From positions 1,240,001 through 1,304,000 of the forward strand of contig OZ243969.1 of the NCBI GenBank assembly GCA_965214675.1: 64,000 nucleotides of DNA. Direction: 5' to 3'. This DNA comes from WTFY01 sp965214675 (GTDB lineage Bacteria > Pseudomonadota > Gammaproteobacteria > UBA4575). The translations under genes were made by a program, and so were the position numbers. The notes beneath the pieces were generated by a model. It did not search any database and was not told the DNA's origin. It was given only the letters and a program-made list of their open reading frames with translations. Each line of letters begins with the position of its first letter. Position 1 is the stretch's first letter. This document shows, in pieces, positions 35,398 to 43,806 of this stretch.

Positions 35398-35868
35398 CTA
35401 GCCCAGGTGCTTCTCCATTCTCTCATGGCGCACGCCGGAGAGTTCGCTATCACCGACACCGCCGATGACGTAGCCGTTTCTCTTGTAGAACTCGACCGCA
35501 TTCTCGCGCGCATACAACCAGCAAATTCGCACCTTCTGACGGCGTGCAAACTGCTCAAGGCGCCCTAGAATTGCACGGCCGACTCCCTGGCCCCGGTAGT
35601 TGGCAACAACCGCCATATAGCGCACCCGCGCCATATGAGCGCCCTCCAGGTGCACCCGGCCGACCCCGATCACGGATTGCCTGTCATAGGCGGCGACATG
35701 GTAGGCGGCATCCTCAAGTGCGTCCCTTTCACTGCCACGGGGCAAGCCCAGCGGTTTGCGCAGCAACGCCCACCGCAACAAAAAGTAGTCTGCAAATTCC
35801 TCGGTGGAACGAGGAGACCGGTACTGTATCAAGCGCTTCTCATGCGAATACAACCCAGGTGGTGGCAA
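35398..35868 (-). CDS. GNAT family N-acetyltransferase
   Basis: A 156-residue single-domain GNAT. The acetyl-CoA loop is NYRGQGVGRAILGRLEQFA (about 88-106), with VRYMAVVAN before it and NAVEFYKRNGYVI after it. Substrate unknown. The start at 35868 overlaps the preceding oxygenase gene by 29 bases; a TTG at 35832, just after that stop, is an alternative that would remove 12 residues. Coupled with the oxygenase on the same strand. Confidence 0.87.
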   Translation of the reverse strand: MPPPGLYSHEKRLIQYRSPRSTEEFADYFLLRWALLRKPLGLPRGSERDALEDAAYHVAAYDRQSVIGVGRVHLEGAHMARVRYMAVVANYRGQGVGRAILGRLEQFARRQKVRICWLYARENAVEFYKRNGYVIGGVGDSELSGVRHERMEKHLG

Positions 35869-36457
35869 TGTACTTCACTCCCTGCTCAAGCTCGACGCCC
35901 CGGTGCTCATGCGTCCAGAACGGGGGGAACAGGATCAGTTTTCCCGTCTCCGGCCTGACCTTCACTCCCTGGAACAAAAATTCCGTTTCCCCTCCCGGCC
36001 CCGCGACATCATTCAGATACCAGATGGCTACAAGCTGACGGTGGCTGAAATCATGGCTGCCGCCATCCACATGCCAGTGGTAGTACTCCCCTGCACGGGT
36101 CCGCTGAATGCCGTAACCCATATCCTTGAACGGACCCTTGAAAAAGGGATAGCGTTCACGAAATTCCCTGATCGCCTGGCCCAGTGCGCGAAATAAAGTC
36201 CGGTCTGTGTCTTGCCAGTGGGCTTTGCCGCTGATGACAAGATCTGTAGATTTCTTGATGCTGGCATCCTTGTTGGCCTGCTGACCGATGCGCCCTTCGT
36301 ACTGTTCTTCCTCGGCGTTTTCAAAGCCCCGGATGACCTCGGCACAAAAAGCCGTGGGCAAGGAGCCGGGTTGTTCAAAAATGAAACTGCCCGGCTTGAT
36401 TTCGTGAAGGGTGCGTAGGGGCTGCTCAGCCCTGGTGTCTGCGCGGTCGCGGGTCAT
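35840..36457 (-). CDS. 2OG-Fe(II) oxygenase, prolyl-4-hydroxylase-like
   Basis: A 205-residue double-stranded beta-helix oxygenase. YYHWHVDGGSHD holds the H-x-D motif near residue 130, LVAIWYLNDVAGPGGETEFL is the following core, and LILFPPFWTHEHRGVELEQGVKYIATTW holds the distal histidine and a lysine in place of the usual arginine for 2-oxoglutarate. This is the third such oxygenase within 7.5 kb. Likely an operon with the GNAT downstream and the 349-residue protein upstream, whose stop codon is three bases before this start. Confidence 0.87.
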   Translation of the reverse strand: MTRDRADTRAEQPLRTLHEIKPGSFIFEQPGSLPTAFCAEVIRGFENAEEEQYEGRIGQQANKDASIKKSTDLVISGKAHWQDTDRTLFRALGQAIREFRERYPFFKGPFKDMGYGIQRTRAGEYYHWHVDGGSHDFSHRQLVAIWYLNDVAGPGGETEFLFQGVKVRPETGKLILFPPFWTHEHRGVELEQGVKYIATTWVVFA

Positions 36458-36459
36458 GG

Positions 36460-37509
36460 CTACAGTGGATTTTCTGCGACGATCCTTTCCAGTTCGTCCA
36501 GGCCCCTGCCCTCAGTCTTCTCATAGCATGCCAGCATGTCACCCGCCACCAAGGACCAGTGCCGTACACCTTTGGCGACCAGCTTCTTCAGGGGCTGCAG
36601 ATTGTTCGTGTCCACCCATGCCTGGTAGGCCTTCTGGAAGCTGGGAAACAATTCCTTGCGCACCGACGTCAGGTTGGCCGCGTAGAAATGCAGCGAGGCA
36701 GGGTTATAATTCTCGATCAGCCCCGGCAAGGTGGAAAAGCAGTCCGCCAGCAGGTCCTTGACGGCCCGGGCCATGAATTCTGCCCTGGAGCGGGGAAGAT
36801 TCACGATCATCTCGCGCCAGCCATCTCCAAGCTCCCCGGATGCAATGAACTCACCGATCTCATGTAAAGTTACGGCTTCCAGTTCATTGTCGGTCATTCG
36901 ATCCAGCGCATCCGAAACACCCTTGTCAAATTCATAAAACGACAAGGCCTTGGCCATGGCATTTTCATTTTTGTGCCACAGCCATTCCTGGTATTTTTCC
37001 CATAGCAGCCGGCTCAGCGACTCCCTGCGTATGAACACGTTTTTACCCAGGGTCATTGCCGGTGGAGACGTGAGGTCGCGCGCGCATTCATCAGCAGCGA
37101 TGTACATCGTGAAATCGTTATAGACCTCTTTTGATTCCAGCCGCGCCAGGAAAAAGTTCGGTGCCGCACGAAATCCGATTCCACCACTGTATACATAATG
37201 CTTGGGCACCAGTGCCTGGTTGATTTTCTCCGTATCGAACGGGTCAAATTCCTCGCCATCGATGCGTAACGACCTGAAGCTCTCCTCTTCCAGGGTCTCC
37301 CACAGGTGCTCCCGGTCCTGCACCCAGTCGCCCACGGCCTCTCTGGGCAACGCTTCATCGAACGTAAAGCCGTTTTCCCAGCGAAAATACTCCCGCATCT
37401 TCAGGAGATAGACACATAACGTGTAGTTGGCCGCGTTGCGCGCGTCTGATATGTCGCAGTTCTCCTGTACTGTCGTACAAAGAAGTTCGGTTTGCGTGAC
37501 CATCGGCAC
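36460..37509 (-). CDS. Conserved hypothetical protein, 349 aa
   Basis: A soluble protein with no signal peptide or membrane helix (MPMVTQTELLCTTVQENCDISDARNAANYTLC...). I recall a similar uncharacterised family in sulfur-metabolising bacteria but cannot name it safely. A TLHEIGEFIASGELGD segment near residue 215 contains H-E-x2-E, which may bind metal, and the same region precedes a long helical C-terminus. It lies three bases from the 2OG oxygenase gene, so the two, plus the GNAT, look co-transcribed. It is divergent from the next hypothetical at 37567. Confidence 0.75.
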   Translation of the reverse strand: MPMVTQTELLCTTVQENCDISDARNAANYTLCVYLLKMREYFRWENGFTFDEALPREAVGDWVQDREHLWETLEEESFRSLRIDGEEFDPFDTEKINQALVPKHYVYSGGIGFRAAPNFFLARLESKEVYNDFTMYIAADECARDLTSPPAMTLGKNVFIRRESLSRLLWEKYQEWLWHKNENAMAKALSFYEFDKGVSDALDRMTDNELEAVTLHEIGEFIASGELGDGWREMIVNLPRSRAEFMARAVKDLLADCFSTLPGLIENYNPASLHFYAANLTSVRKELFPSFQKAYQAWVDTNNLQPLKKLVAKGVRHWSLVAGDMLACYEKTEGRGLDELERIVAENPL

Positions 37510-37566
37510 ATTATACGCCTAGTTATATTATGATCATCAAAGGGCATGTAACGGGCGATGGGGTAA

Positions 37567-38190
37567 TTGAAAGCGGTGGCAAGGCTTAAGACCAAATGGA
37601 ATTTACAGGAGCGGCAACGCGGACCTGAAGATATCGCCAGCGTAATCGCCTTCAATCTATGGGTACTGGCAGCGGAGTCCTGCCTGTTCCTTGAGAACGA
37701 GGGATTCGAGACTCGAACACAGTCCCAGCGACTTGACGTCATTGCAGAATTTGCGGCTTTCGGTGCGCACATTGCCGACCGCATGGTGTTCGACACCATG
37801 ACGGCTGCCGAGCGCGAAGTGTTCATTAACTCGCTGGGGCAGCATCTGGCAAACACGATGCAGACCAATCGTGCTGAAGTCTGCGGTGCCGGCAGCTACC
37901 GCAATGAATTTATCGACCTGATGAACACCAGGATGGATGAATATTCCCAGTGCAGTTTCACGGATGAACACGGACCCGGATTTCCCATGCGGCGCATGGC
38001 TGGCAATCACGTGCAGGCGGTCATGGGGGAAAAGGACAACAAGTGGATCCCCGACTACGTCATCGACTCCGAGATACCCAAGCTGTTACTGGGCCTCAAA
38101 AAAGTCTTCAAGGGTCAGGAAACCTCACTGAGTGAGGCTGATTTCTCCCCGCCTCCGATACCGGAATCCGGCGTCTGGGGAGAGGAATGA
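37567..38190 (+). CDS. Hypothetical helical protein, 207 aa
   Basis: A mostly helical soluble protein (WNLQERQRGPEDIASVIAFNLWVLAAESCLFLENEG...). Its ADRMVFDTMTAAEREVFINSLGQHLANTMQTN part resembles four-helix regulatory proteins but I cannot assign a family. TTG at 37567 or GTG at 37576 may be the start. It shares a 57-base divergent intergenic region with the 349-residue protein, suggesting joint regulation. Confidence 0.7.
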   Translation: MKAVARLKTKWNLQERQRGPEDIASVIAFNLWVLAAESCLFLENEGFETRTQSQRLDVIAEFAAFGAHIADRMVFDTMTAAEREVFINSLGQHLANTMQTNRAEVCGAGSYRNEFIDLMNTRMDEYSQCSFTDEHGPGFPMRRMAGNHVQAVMGEKDNKWIPDYVIDSEIPKLLLGLKKVFKGQETSLSEADFSPPPIPESGVWGEE

Positions 38191-38294
38191 ATCTTTGCAG
38201 CGCATGGAACATTTGCCCGACTGGCTGCAGGAGGCCTAAGGATCTTCGGTAAGCGCCATGTCGCCTGCCCGGATGCCGGCGACCGAAACAACAT

Positions 38295-38489
38295 TCACTG
38301 CTTCCACTTTTCGAAGTTGTCGGCGTTTTTCTCCTGGCCGTCTTCGTATCCTGCCGTGTAGGCTTCCGTCACCCTTTGTTCTTCACGTTCGGGGTGCCCG
38401 AGGTAACCGCCTTGCCAGCCCAGGACATATTCCGGGTCCACGCCTGCGGCTTCCATTTTAGTCACTGCTTCTCGATATAGGTGGTCCAT
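38295..38489 (-). CDS. Small hypothetical protein, 64 aa
   Basis: A polar 64-residue protein (MDHLYREAVTKMEAAGVDPEYVLGWQGGYLGHPEREEQ...). AAGGAGAAAAC precedes the ATG, a strong ribosome-binding site. It begins 14 bases after the stop of the phosphoribosyltransferase-like gene and so is probably in its operon. The GWQGGYLG...EREEQ segment looks conserved in character, but I know no function. Confidence 0.7.
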   Translation of the reverse strand: MDHLYREAVTKMEAAGVDPEYVLGWQGGYLGHPEREEQRVTEAYTAGYEDGQEKNADNFEKWKQ

Positions 38490-38503
38490 GTTTTCTCCTT
38501 GGT

Positions 38504-39640
38504 CTACTGAAATTTGTTTTCCTGGAAATGGGTGAACGCCTGGCCTGAATCAATTGCAGTCCTGACCCTTTCGGCAGAACCGTTCAGGCTTTTCTCAATC
38601 CCCAGGTGCATGAGCATGATGGCTGCAGAATAAACCAGGGCATCGCGTGCCGGGCCCTCCTTGCCCTGCAATGCGGCCTGCCCGACCTTGGCCGCCTCAT
38701 GTGCCAGTTGATCGACGTCGAATTTTGCTGCCGTGTCATCCCCGGAAGCCCTGGAAGGCTGCAGTTCCGGCAAAGGCACTGCCCGGACATCCTGCTCAAT
38801 GCCCGCCTGCTGCGGCTCGATGTCCACTTCGCACAGCGCCCCGTCCCCCTGGTACTCAAAATACTTGGATACCTGCTTCAAGGAGGGCACCACACCACCC
38901 TCGACGCCGCGCACGAATACCGAAGACTCGAAACCGGAAATCCGGGCCAGGTGTTCATACACGGGCGGATAGGGCTTGTGTACGTAGCCCGTCATCAAAT
39001 GGGTGCCGACTTTGCCGCGCACCGGCCCAATCAAGACCTCCACGGTGGTGATGACCGGCCGTTTTACAATCTGGGTGCGTAACGCAACCAGGCTGTGCAA
39101 CGCCGGGCAGATGTGACGCTGATCGATATACGCCCATCCCACGTCTGCGCGGTTGATCTGCTCCACGCCCTGCTGCACAGTCATATCAACGTTGATGTCC
39201 GCCGCCCGCAAAACCTTCCTGTGCGTGGCTCCGAACTTTGGACCCACGGCCTCGGCGCCATGCGAAACTGCCTGCACGCCACACGCTGCCAGCACCGCGG
39301 GCAGGAAAGGGGAAACCGGCAATCCGCGTGTATATCCGTCATACGGGTCGGCAACATCTACAATATGATCGGCATCCGCATCCACGATGTTCGAAGCGTC
39401 TATGATGGCCTGCAGGCAGCCGCCGTTCTCATCCAGGGTTTCGCGTTTCATGCGCAAGGCGATCAGGAATATACCGGCCTGCACAGGGTCTGCGGTGCCC
39501 GCCAGGATATGGCACATGGCATCGCGGGCCTCATCGAAGGAGATGTCCTTGCTGTATTCCGGCCCGGTAGCCACTCGCTGTATGTAGGAGCGCATTGCAA
39601 GGCTCGGATCCGGGTTGATTGGCTGTTCTTTTCTTGACAT
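38504..39640 (-). CDS. Anthranilate phosphoribosyltransferase-like protein (glycosyltransferase family 3)
   Basis: From the ATG at 39640 (GGAGG 14 bases upstream) the protein is 378 residues. It has the TrpD/nucleoside-phosphorylase family N-terminal helical domain (ISFDEARDAMCHILAG, GIFLIALRMKRET) and the core with VDVADPYDGYTRGLPVSPFLPAVLAACG, where TrpD would read a glycine-rich KHGNR-type PRPP loop; here HGAEAVGPKFG. No other trp gene is near, so a biosynthetic role in tryptophan is unlikely. An upstream ATG at 39688 is possible. Substrate unknown; such TrpD-like proteins occur beside sulfur genes in other oxidisers, as far as I recall. Confidence 0.8.
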   Translation of the reverse strand: MSRKEQPINPDPSLAMRSYIQRVATGPEYSKDISFDEARDAMCHILAGTADPVQAGIFLIALRMKRETLDENGGCLQAIIDASNIVDADADHIVDVADPYDGYTRGLPVSPFLPAVLAACGVQAVSHGAEAVGPKFGATHRKVLRAADINVDMTVQQGVEQINRADVGWAYIDQRHICPALHSLVALRTQIVKRPVITTVEVLIGPVRGKVGTHLMTGYVHKPYPPVYEHLARISGFESSVFVRGVEGGVVPSLKQVSKYFEYQGDGALCEVDIEPQQAGIEQDVRAVPLPELQPSRASGDDTAAKFDVDQLAHEAAKVGQAALQGKEGPARDALVYSAAIMLMHLGIEKSLNGSAERVRTAIDSGQAFTHFQENKFQ

Positions 39641-39923
39641 GGTCGACACTGTCGCCTCCAACGTGACAGGGCAGGATATAAAAAGCACTGTTCACCCTAA
39701 TATACCTCTATAGAGAGAACCCCCCGGCGGGTAACCACCTTCAGGTTCCGTACAGGCATGCCGTGCATGCCATCTGTACGACTCCCGGACTGCTGTAATT
39801 CAGTACAGGAAAAGGCTTGTCTGCAGGCACTGACACCCTCCGGGCTATTCGCCCGGTTTCGAATATTCGCGTATCATGCGGGCATGTACGCCTGCCCCGA
39901 TGACGGTTCCATTTGGAGATGAC

Positions 39924-40361
39924 ATGCCAGACGACGACTTGGATTTAGCCAGCGGTATCATGGCGTTTGAGGCCAAGCATTTTTCCCGGGCACTGCAGAT
40001 TCTCTCGCAGCTCGCGGAAAAAGGTGAAGCGGATGCACAGTACCGGTGTGCCATTATGTATCAAAACGGTTTGGGCGCGGTTGTCAATCCCGAGGCCGCT
40101 GTCCGATGGATGAAGAGCGCTGCCGAACAAGGCCATGGACTGGCCCAACATGGGCTTGGATTCATGTACATGGAAGGGGACTGTATCGAACAAGACGGTG
40201 AGAAGGCGGTCAAGTGGTTCACCAGGGCCGCGGAACAGGGATTGCAGGGCGCCCAGACGACCCTGGCCCTGATGTATGAAGAGGGCCGCGGTGTAAAGCA
40301 GGATCTGGAGAAGGCCAGGCAATGGTATGGCAAGGCTGGATTCTCAGCCGATGAAATTTAA
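39924..40361 (+). CDS. Sel1-repeat protein
   Basis: A 145-residue protein of about three Sel1-like (TPR-type) repeats: ALQILSQLAEKGEADAQYRCAIMYQNGLG, AVRWMKSAAEQGHGLAQHGLGFMYMEG and AVKWFTRAAEQGLQGAQTTLALMYEEGRG. No signal peptide with the ATG at 39924, which has GGAG seven bases upstream. It probably mediates protein contacts in the cytoplasm. It precedes the MoxR ATPase gene by 17 bases and may be part of the MoxR-VWA-DsrS transcript. Confidence 0.85.
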   Translation: MPDDDLDLASGIMAFEAKHFSRALQILSQLAEKGEADAQYRCAIMYQNGLGAVVNPEAAVRWMKSAAEQGHGLAQHGLGFMYMEGDCIEQDGEKAVKWFTRAAEQGLQGAQTTLALMYEEGRGVKQDLEKARQWYGKAGFSADEI

Positions 40362-40378
40362 GCGCTTGACTGACCCTG

Positions 40379-41428
40379 ATGCGACCTGCCCATCTAGCCA
40401 TCGTACTTGAAAAAGAATTTTTCGGTGCCGCTTCCGGACACCACACGCCTGTGATGCTGTGGGGGCCTCCCGGTGTGGGAAAATCCCAGATGGTTGCGCA
40501 GGTGGCAGAAAAAAACGCTGTTGAAGTCATCGATATCCGCCTGTCTCAGATGGAGCCCAGTGATTTGCGCGGCATCCCGTTTCGTGACAACCACACCGTG
40601 GAATGGGCCATCCCTGCCATGCTGCCGGATGTGAGCCGACATGGCAGGAACGGAATCTTGTTCCTGGATGAAATCACCTCGGCAGCCCCCAGCGTATCCG
40701 CCGCCGCCTATCAGTTGATCCTTGACCGACGTCTCGGGCAGTACCGCGTGCCTGAAGGATGGGCCATCTTCGCGGCCGGCAACCGCCAGGGAGACCGGGG
40801 CGTGACCTATTCGATGCCGGCACCGCTTGCAAACCGGTTCTCCCATTTTGAGGTCGATACCAACCTGGATGACTGGGTCGCATGGGCGTATGCCCATCAT
40901 ATCGATGAGCGGGTCATCGCCTTTTTGCGTTTTCGACCTGATCTGCTGTTTGATTTTGACCCCGCCCACAATCCGGTGGCCTTTCCCTCGCCGCGGTCCT
41001 GGGAATTTGCCCACCGCGCCCTGCAAAAATTTTCCGAACGCCCAGATTTACTCACGGGCGCACTGCAGGCTTGTGTGGGACCTGCCGCCGGAGTGGAGCT
41101 CAATGCCTTTATCTCGAACCTGGATCATATGCCTGACCTGGAAGCCATCGTGCGCGGCGATGACATCGCTGCACCCAAGGAGATCGATTTGCAATATGCC
41201 GTCGCATCGGCACTGGTGGGGCATGCCATACGTGCCAAACTGACCGACAGCGCAGATCATGTACACGGCAATATCCTCAACTATGCCGGTCGATTCCCAC
41301 AGCGTGAGATGGGCGTAATGATGGTTTCAGACATGCACCGTGCCATCGGTGAAGACCTTTTCGGCTTGCCGGAGTTCAGTACATGGGCGGACAAGATTGC
41401 AGATATCATGATCTATGATCAGGTCTGA
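40379..41428 (+). CDS. MoxR-family AAA+ ATPase
   Basis: A 349-residue ATPase. Walker A GPPGVGKS at 29-36, Walker B ILFLDEITSA near 98, sensor-1 IFAAGNRQ near 133, and an arginine finger region near ANRFSHFEV. MoxR proteins work with VWA-domain partners to remodel or mature metalloenzymes (for example NorQ/NorD, CbbQ/CbbO). The VWA partner follows by 22 bases and DsrS and CysG come after, so maturation of a siroheme enzyme is a reasonable inference. Confidence 0.9.
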   Translation: MRPAHLAIVLEKEFFGAASGHHTPVMLWGPPGVGKSQMVAQVAEKNAVEVIDIRLSQMEPSDLRGIPFRDNHTVEWAIPAMLPDVSRHGRNGILFLDEITSAAPSVSAAAYQLILDRRLGQYRVPEGWAIFAAGNRQGDRGVTYSMPAPLANRFSHFEVDTNLDDWVAWAYAHHIDERVIAFLRFRPDLLFDFDPAHNPVAFPSPRSWEFAHRALQKFSERPDLLTGALQACVGPAAGVELNAFISNLDHMPDLEAIVRGDDIAAPKEIDLQYAVASALVGHAIRAKLTDSADHVHGNILNYAGRFPQREMGVMMVSDMHRAIGEDLFGLPEFSTWADKIADIMIYDQV

Positions 41429-41450
41429 TCGCATCTTGTGGCAACCGTAA

Positions 41451-42680
41451 GTGGGCACGCTGAAAAACCCAAACAAACTGGCCACTGCAAGAACCCGTTT
41501 GATCCTGGACAAGCCTTTCCTGGGCGCGCTGGTGCTGCGCCTGCCGCTGGTTGCTGCGGATCCCGGCTGGTGCAAAACAGCGACCACGGACGCACGCAAG
41601 CTGTACTTCAACCCGCAATACGTTGAATCGCTGAATGTCCAGGAGACACAATTCGTACTCGCCAAACAGGCCCTGCACTGCGCACTTTCTCATTTTGCCC
41701 GAAGGCAGCACCGCATCCGGCAACGCTGGGAACTGGCCTGTGACTACGCGGTCAATCCCCTGCTGGTTCAGGATGGCCTGAAGCCGCCGCCGGGCACCCC
41801 GGTCGATGAAAATTTCGAGGGCATGACCGCCGAGGAGATCTACCGCTGCATCGATGAGTTCGATAACGAGGACAGTGAGCGTGAGCAAGCGTCCGATAGC
41901 CTCGGGGATGAGGGTGCCAGCGACCCCCTGGATGGACAGGCCGGCCAGCAGGAGGCGCCACCGGAGCCCTCCGGCGGAGCGGACCCCGAACATGACGGGG
42001 GCGAGGCGCACGCGCTGGCCCCACAACCTGCCGAGTTGACGGCGCAGCAACAGGAAGAGTTGTCCATCCAGTGGCAGCAACGGCTGGCAGGTGCTGCACA
42101 GCAGGCCATGCAGGCTGGAAAGCTTGGCGGCTCCATGGCGCGCATGGTCGATTACATGTTGCAGCCAAAGCTCCCGTGGAGGATGCTGCTGGCGAAGTAC
42201 ATGACCGCCAGCGCACGGGATGACTACAGCTACTCCAGGCCCTCTTCGCGGCGCGGTGATCCGGCCATATTCCCCAGCCTGCGCAGTTCCCAGATCAATG
42301 TTGCCGTAGGCATCGACATCAGCGGTTCAGTCGACGACAAGGACGTGAACGAGTTCCTCGGCGAAGTCGATGCCATCAAGGGCAATATGCGTGCACGCAT
42401 CACGCTGCTGGCGTGTGATGCCGAGTTGGCCGAAGGTGCGCCCTGGATTTTCGAGCCCTGGGAGGAAATGACAATGCCTGGCGTCCTGAAAGGCGGCGGA
42501 GGCACGAGTTTTTGCCCGGTGTTTGACTGGCTGGACGTTCAGGACCAGCATCCCGATCTGCTGGTTTACTTCACGGATGGCCAGGGAACGTTTCCAGAAA
42601 CACCCCCCGCCTACCCTGTCATCTGGCTCGTCAAGGGCAAGCAGACCGTCCCGTGGGGGCAACGGGTGCAGTTGAATTGA
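41451..42680 (+). CDS. VWA-domain protein with DUF2201 N-terminal domain
   Basis: A 409-residue partner of the MoxR ATPase. The N-terminal DUF2201 metallopeptidase-like domain has LAKQALHCALSHFARR (about 71-86), where the usual HExxH-type helix is degenerate. A Glu/Gln/Pro-rich acidic linker spans about 140-205. The C-terminal VWA domain has the MIDAS motif DISGS near residue 288, T in GGGGTSF and D in LVYFTDGQGTFP. GTG start at 41451. The following gene begins two bases after its stop, so coupling is tight. Confidence 0.88.
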   Translation: MGTLKNPNKLATARTRLILDKPFLGALVLRLPLVAADPGWCKTATTDARKLYFNPQYVESLNVQETQFVLAKQALHCALSHFARRQHRIRQRWELACDYAVNPLLVQDGLKPPPGTPVDENFEGMTAEEIYRCIDEFDNEDSEREQASDSLGDEGASDPLDGQAGQQEAPPEPSGGADPEHDGGEAHALAPQPAELTAQQQEELSIQWQQRLAGAAQQAMQAGKLGGSMARMVDYMLQPKLPWRMLLAKYMTASARDDYSYSRPSSRRGDPAIFPSLRSSQINVAVGIDISGSVDDKDVNEFLGEVDAIKGNMRARITLLACDAELAEGAPWIFEPWEEMTMPGVLKGGGGTSFCPVFDWLDVQDQHPDLLVYFTDGQGTFPETPPAYPVIWLVKGKQTVPWGQRVQLN

Positions 42681-42681
42681 C

Positions 42682-43791
42682 ATGCAGCTCTCTCACGAAG
42701 ACCAATTGAGATTGAATGTGCTCGTCGCTCAATCCCTGCAGGCCATACGCATTGATGAGTCGCGCATGCGTGTGCATGCGCTGTCGGAGAAAGGCGAAGC
42801 CAGCATCGATTTGAATCCCACCTGCAAGGATGAGAAGTATGTCCGCCTCATCCAGCAGTTTTTGTCCACCTATTACCTGGGTTCGCCCGGCGGCTACCCT
42901 GTTTTCCTGAGACGGTGGACCCGAATGGGCCAGGCCCGGGATGACAGTCTGGAAAAACTGCTCCTCATCGGTGAACCGGAAGCCGTGGCGGCGGTGGTAC
43001 ATGCCTCAGGACTGACAAATGAACTTGCACGCCGGGCCTGGTGGACCTCGATGAATGCCGAAAATGCACGGCGCATGCTGGAGAAGGAAAGTGTCGTGAA
43101 GGGTGACATGGGAAGTGAGCTGGCCCGGTTCCTCGTTGAGTTCCTGCCATTTGAAGAAGAGCAAAAGGCCATCATCGACAGCGTCCGCCTGGTGCTGCAG
43201 CCCGGGCTGATTGACGACCAGGTGCGTAATGACATCTGGAAACGGGGGAAAAGAAAAAACTCCTACTACGTGGGCTTTCTGCTACAGACCCCGGATTGCC
43301 TGCCAATCGATGTGACAGCCCATGAACACTGGGAATGTACCGTGAAGGCACTGGCCGGGGAGACCTGCACAGGCAATGAATATTCAAAGCTGCTTTGTCG
43401 GGCACTGGGACCGACGGGCCAGGCTTTCCTATACACTGCAAACCTTGTATTGCATAAACCGAATGACCAGGAAGTGGTAGTGGCGCTGCTGAATGCGATC
43501 GGGAAATATTTCCGATGTACGACAACCGAGAAGAAAAGCTGGCGCGACATGAAGTCCCTGTCAGACGCGATTGACCTACACTTCAGGAATGAACCGGAAC
43601 TTGAGAGAATCCTGTCCATTGACCCGGGCCTGCACGAACGGTTGCACGCCATCGTCGGTTTGTCCATGGTAAGCGAGACCCTCGTTGACCCGATTTTTGG
43701 CATGACGGATGCGATCGGCACGGTGATGAGAAAGAGAATAGAACCGGTGACCCAGCCCATTGCCGGGTATATTCGCCTGCTACAATCGTGA
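42682..43791 (+). CDS. dsrS: DsrS-like sulfur metabolism protein
   Basis: A soluble 369-residue protein matching my recollection of DsrS, the last gene of the Allochromatium dsr operon, whose mutant has lowered Dsr protein levels. Characteristic is the N-terminal part: QAIRIDESRMRVHALSEKGEA and LGSPGGYPVFLRRWTRMGQ, then LLLIGEPEAVAAVV. The remainder is helical with no known catalytic motif. It starts two bases after the VWA gene and ends 15 bases before cysG, placing a DsrAB-related factor between a MoxR/VWA pair and siroheme synthase. Confidence 0.75.
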   Translation: MQLSHEDQLRLNVLVAQSLQAIRIDESRMRVHALSEKGEASIDLNPTCKDEKYVRLIQQFLSTYYLGSPGGYPVFLRRWTRMGQARDDSLEKLLLIGEPEAVAAVVHASGLTNELARRAWWTSMNAENARRMLEKESVVKGDMGSELARFLVEFLPFEEEQKAIIDSVRLVLQPGLIDDQVRNDIWKRGKRKNSYYVGFLLQTPDCLPIDVTAHEHWECTVKALAGETCTGNEYSKLLCRALGPTGQAFLYTANLVLHKPNDQEVVVALLNAIGKYFRCTTTEKKSWRDMKSLSDAIDLHFRNEPELERILSIDPGLHERLHAIVGLSMVSETLVDPIFGMTDAIGTVMRKRIEPVTQPIAGYIRLLQS

Positions 43792-43806
43792 CACGTTGAG
43801 ACCTGC

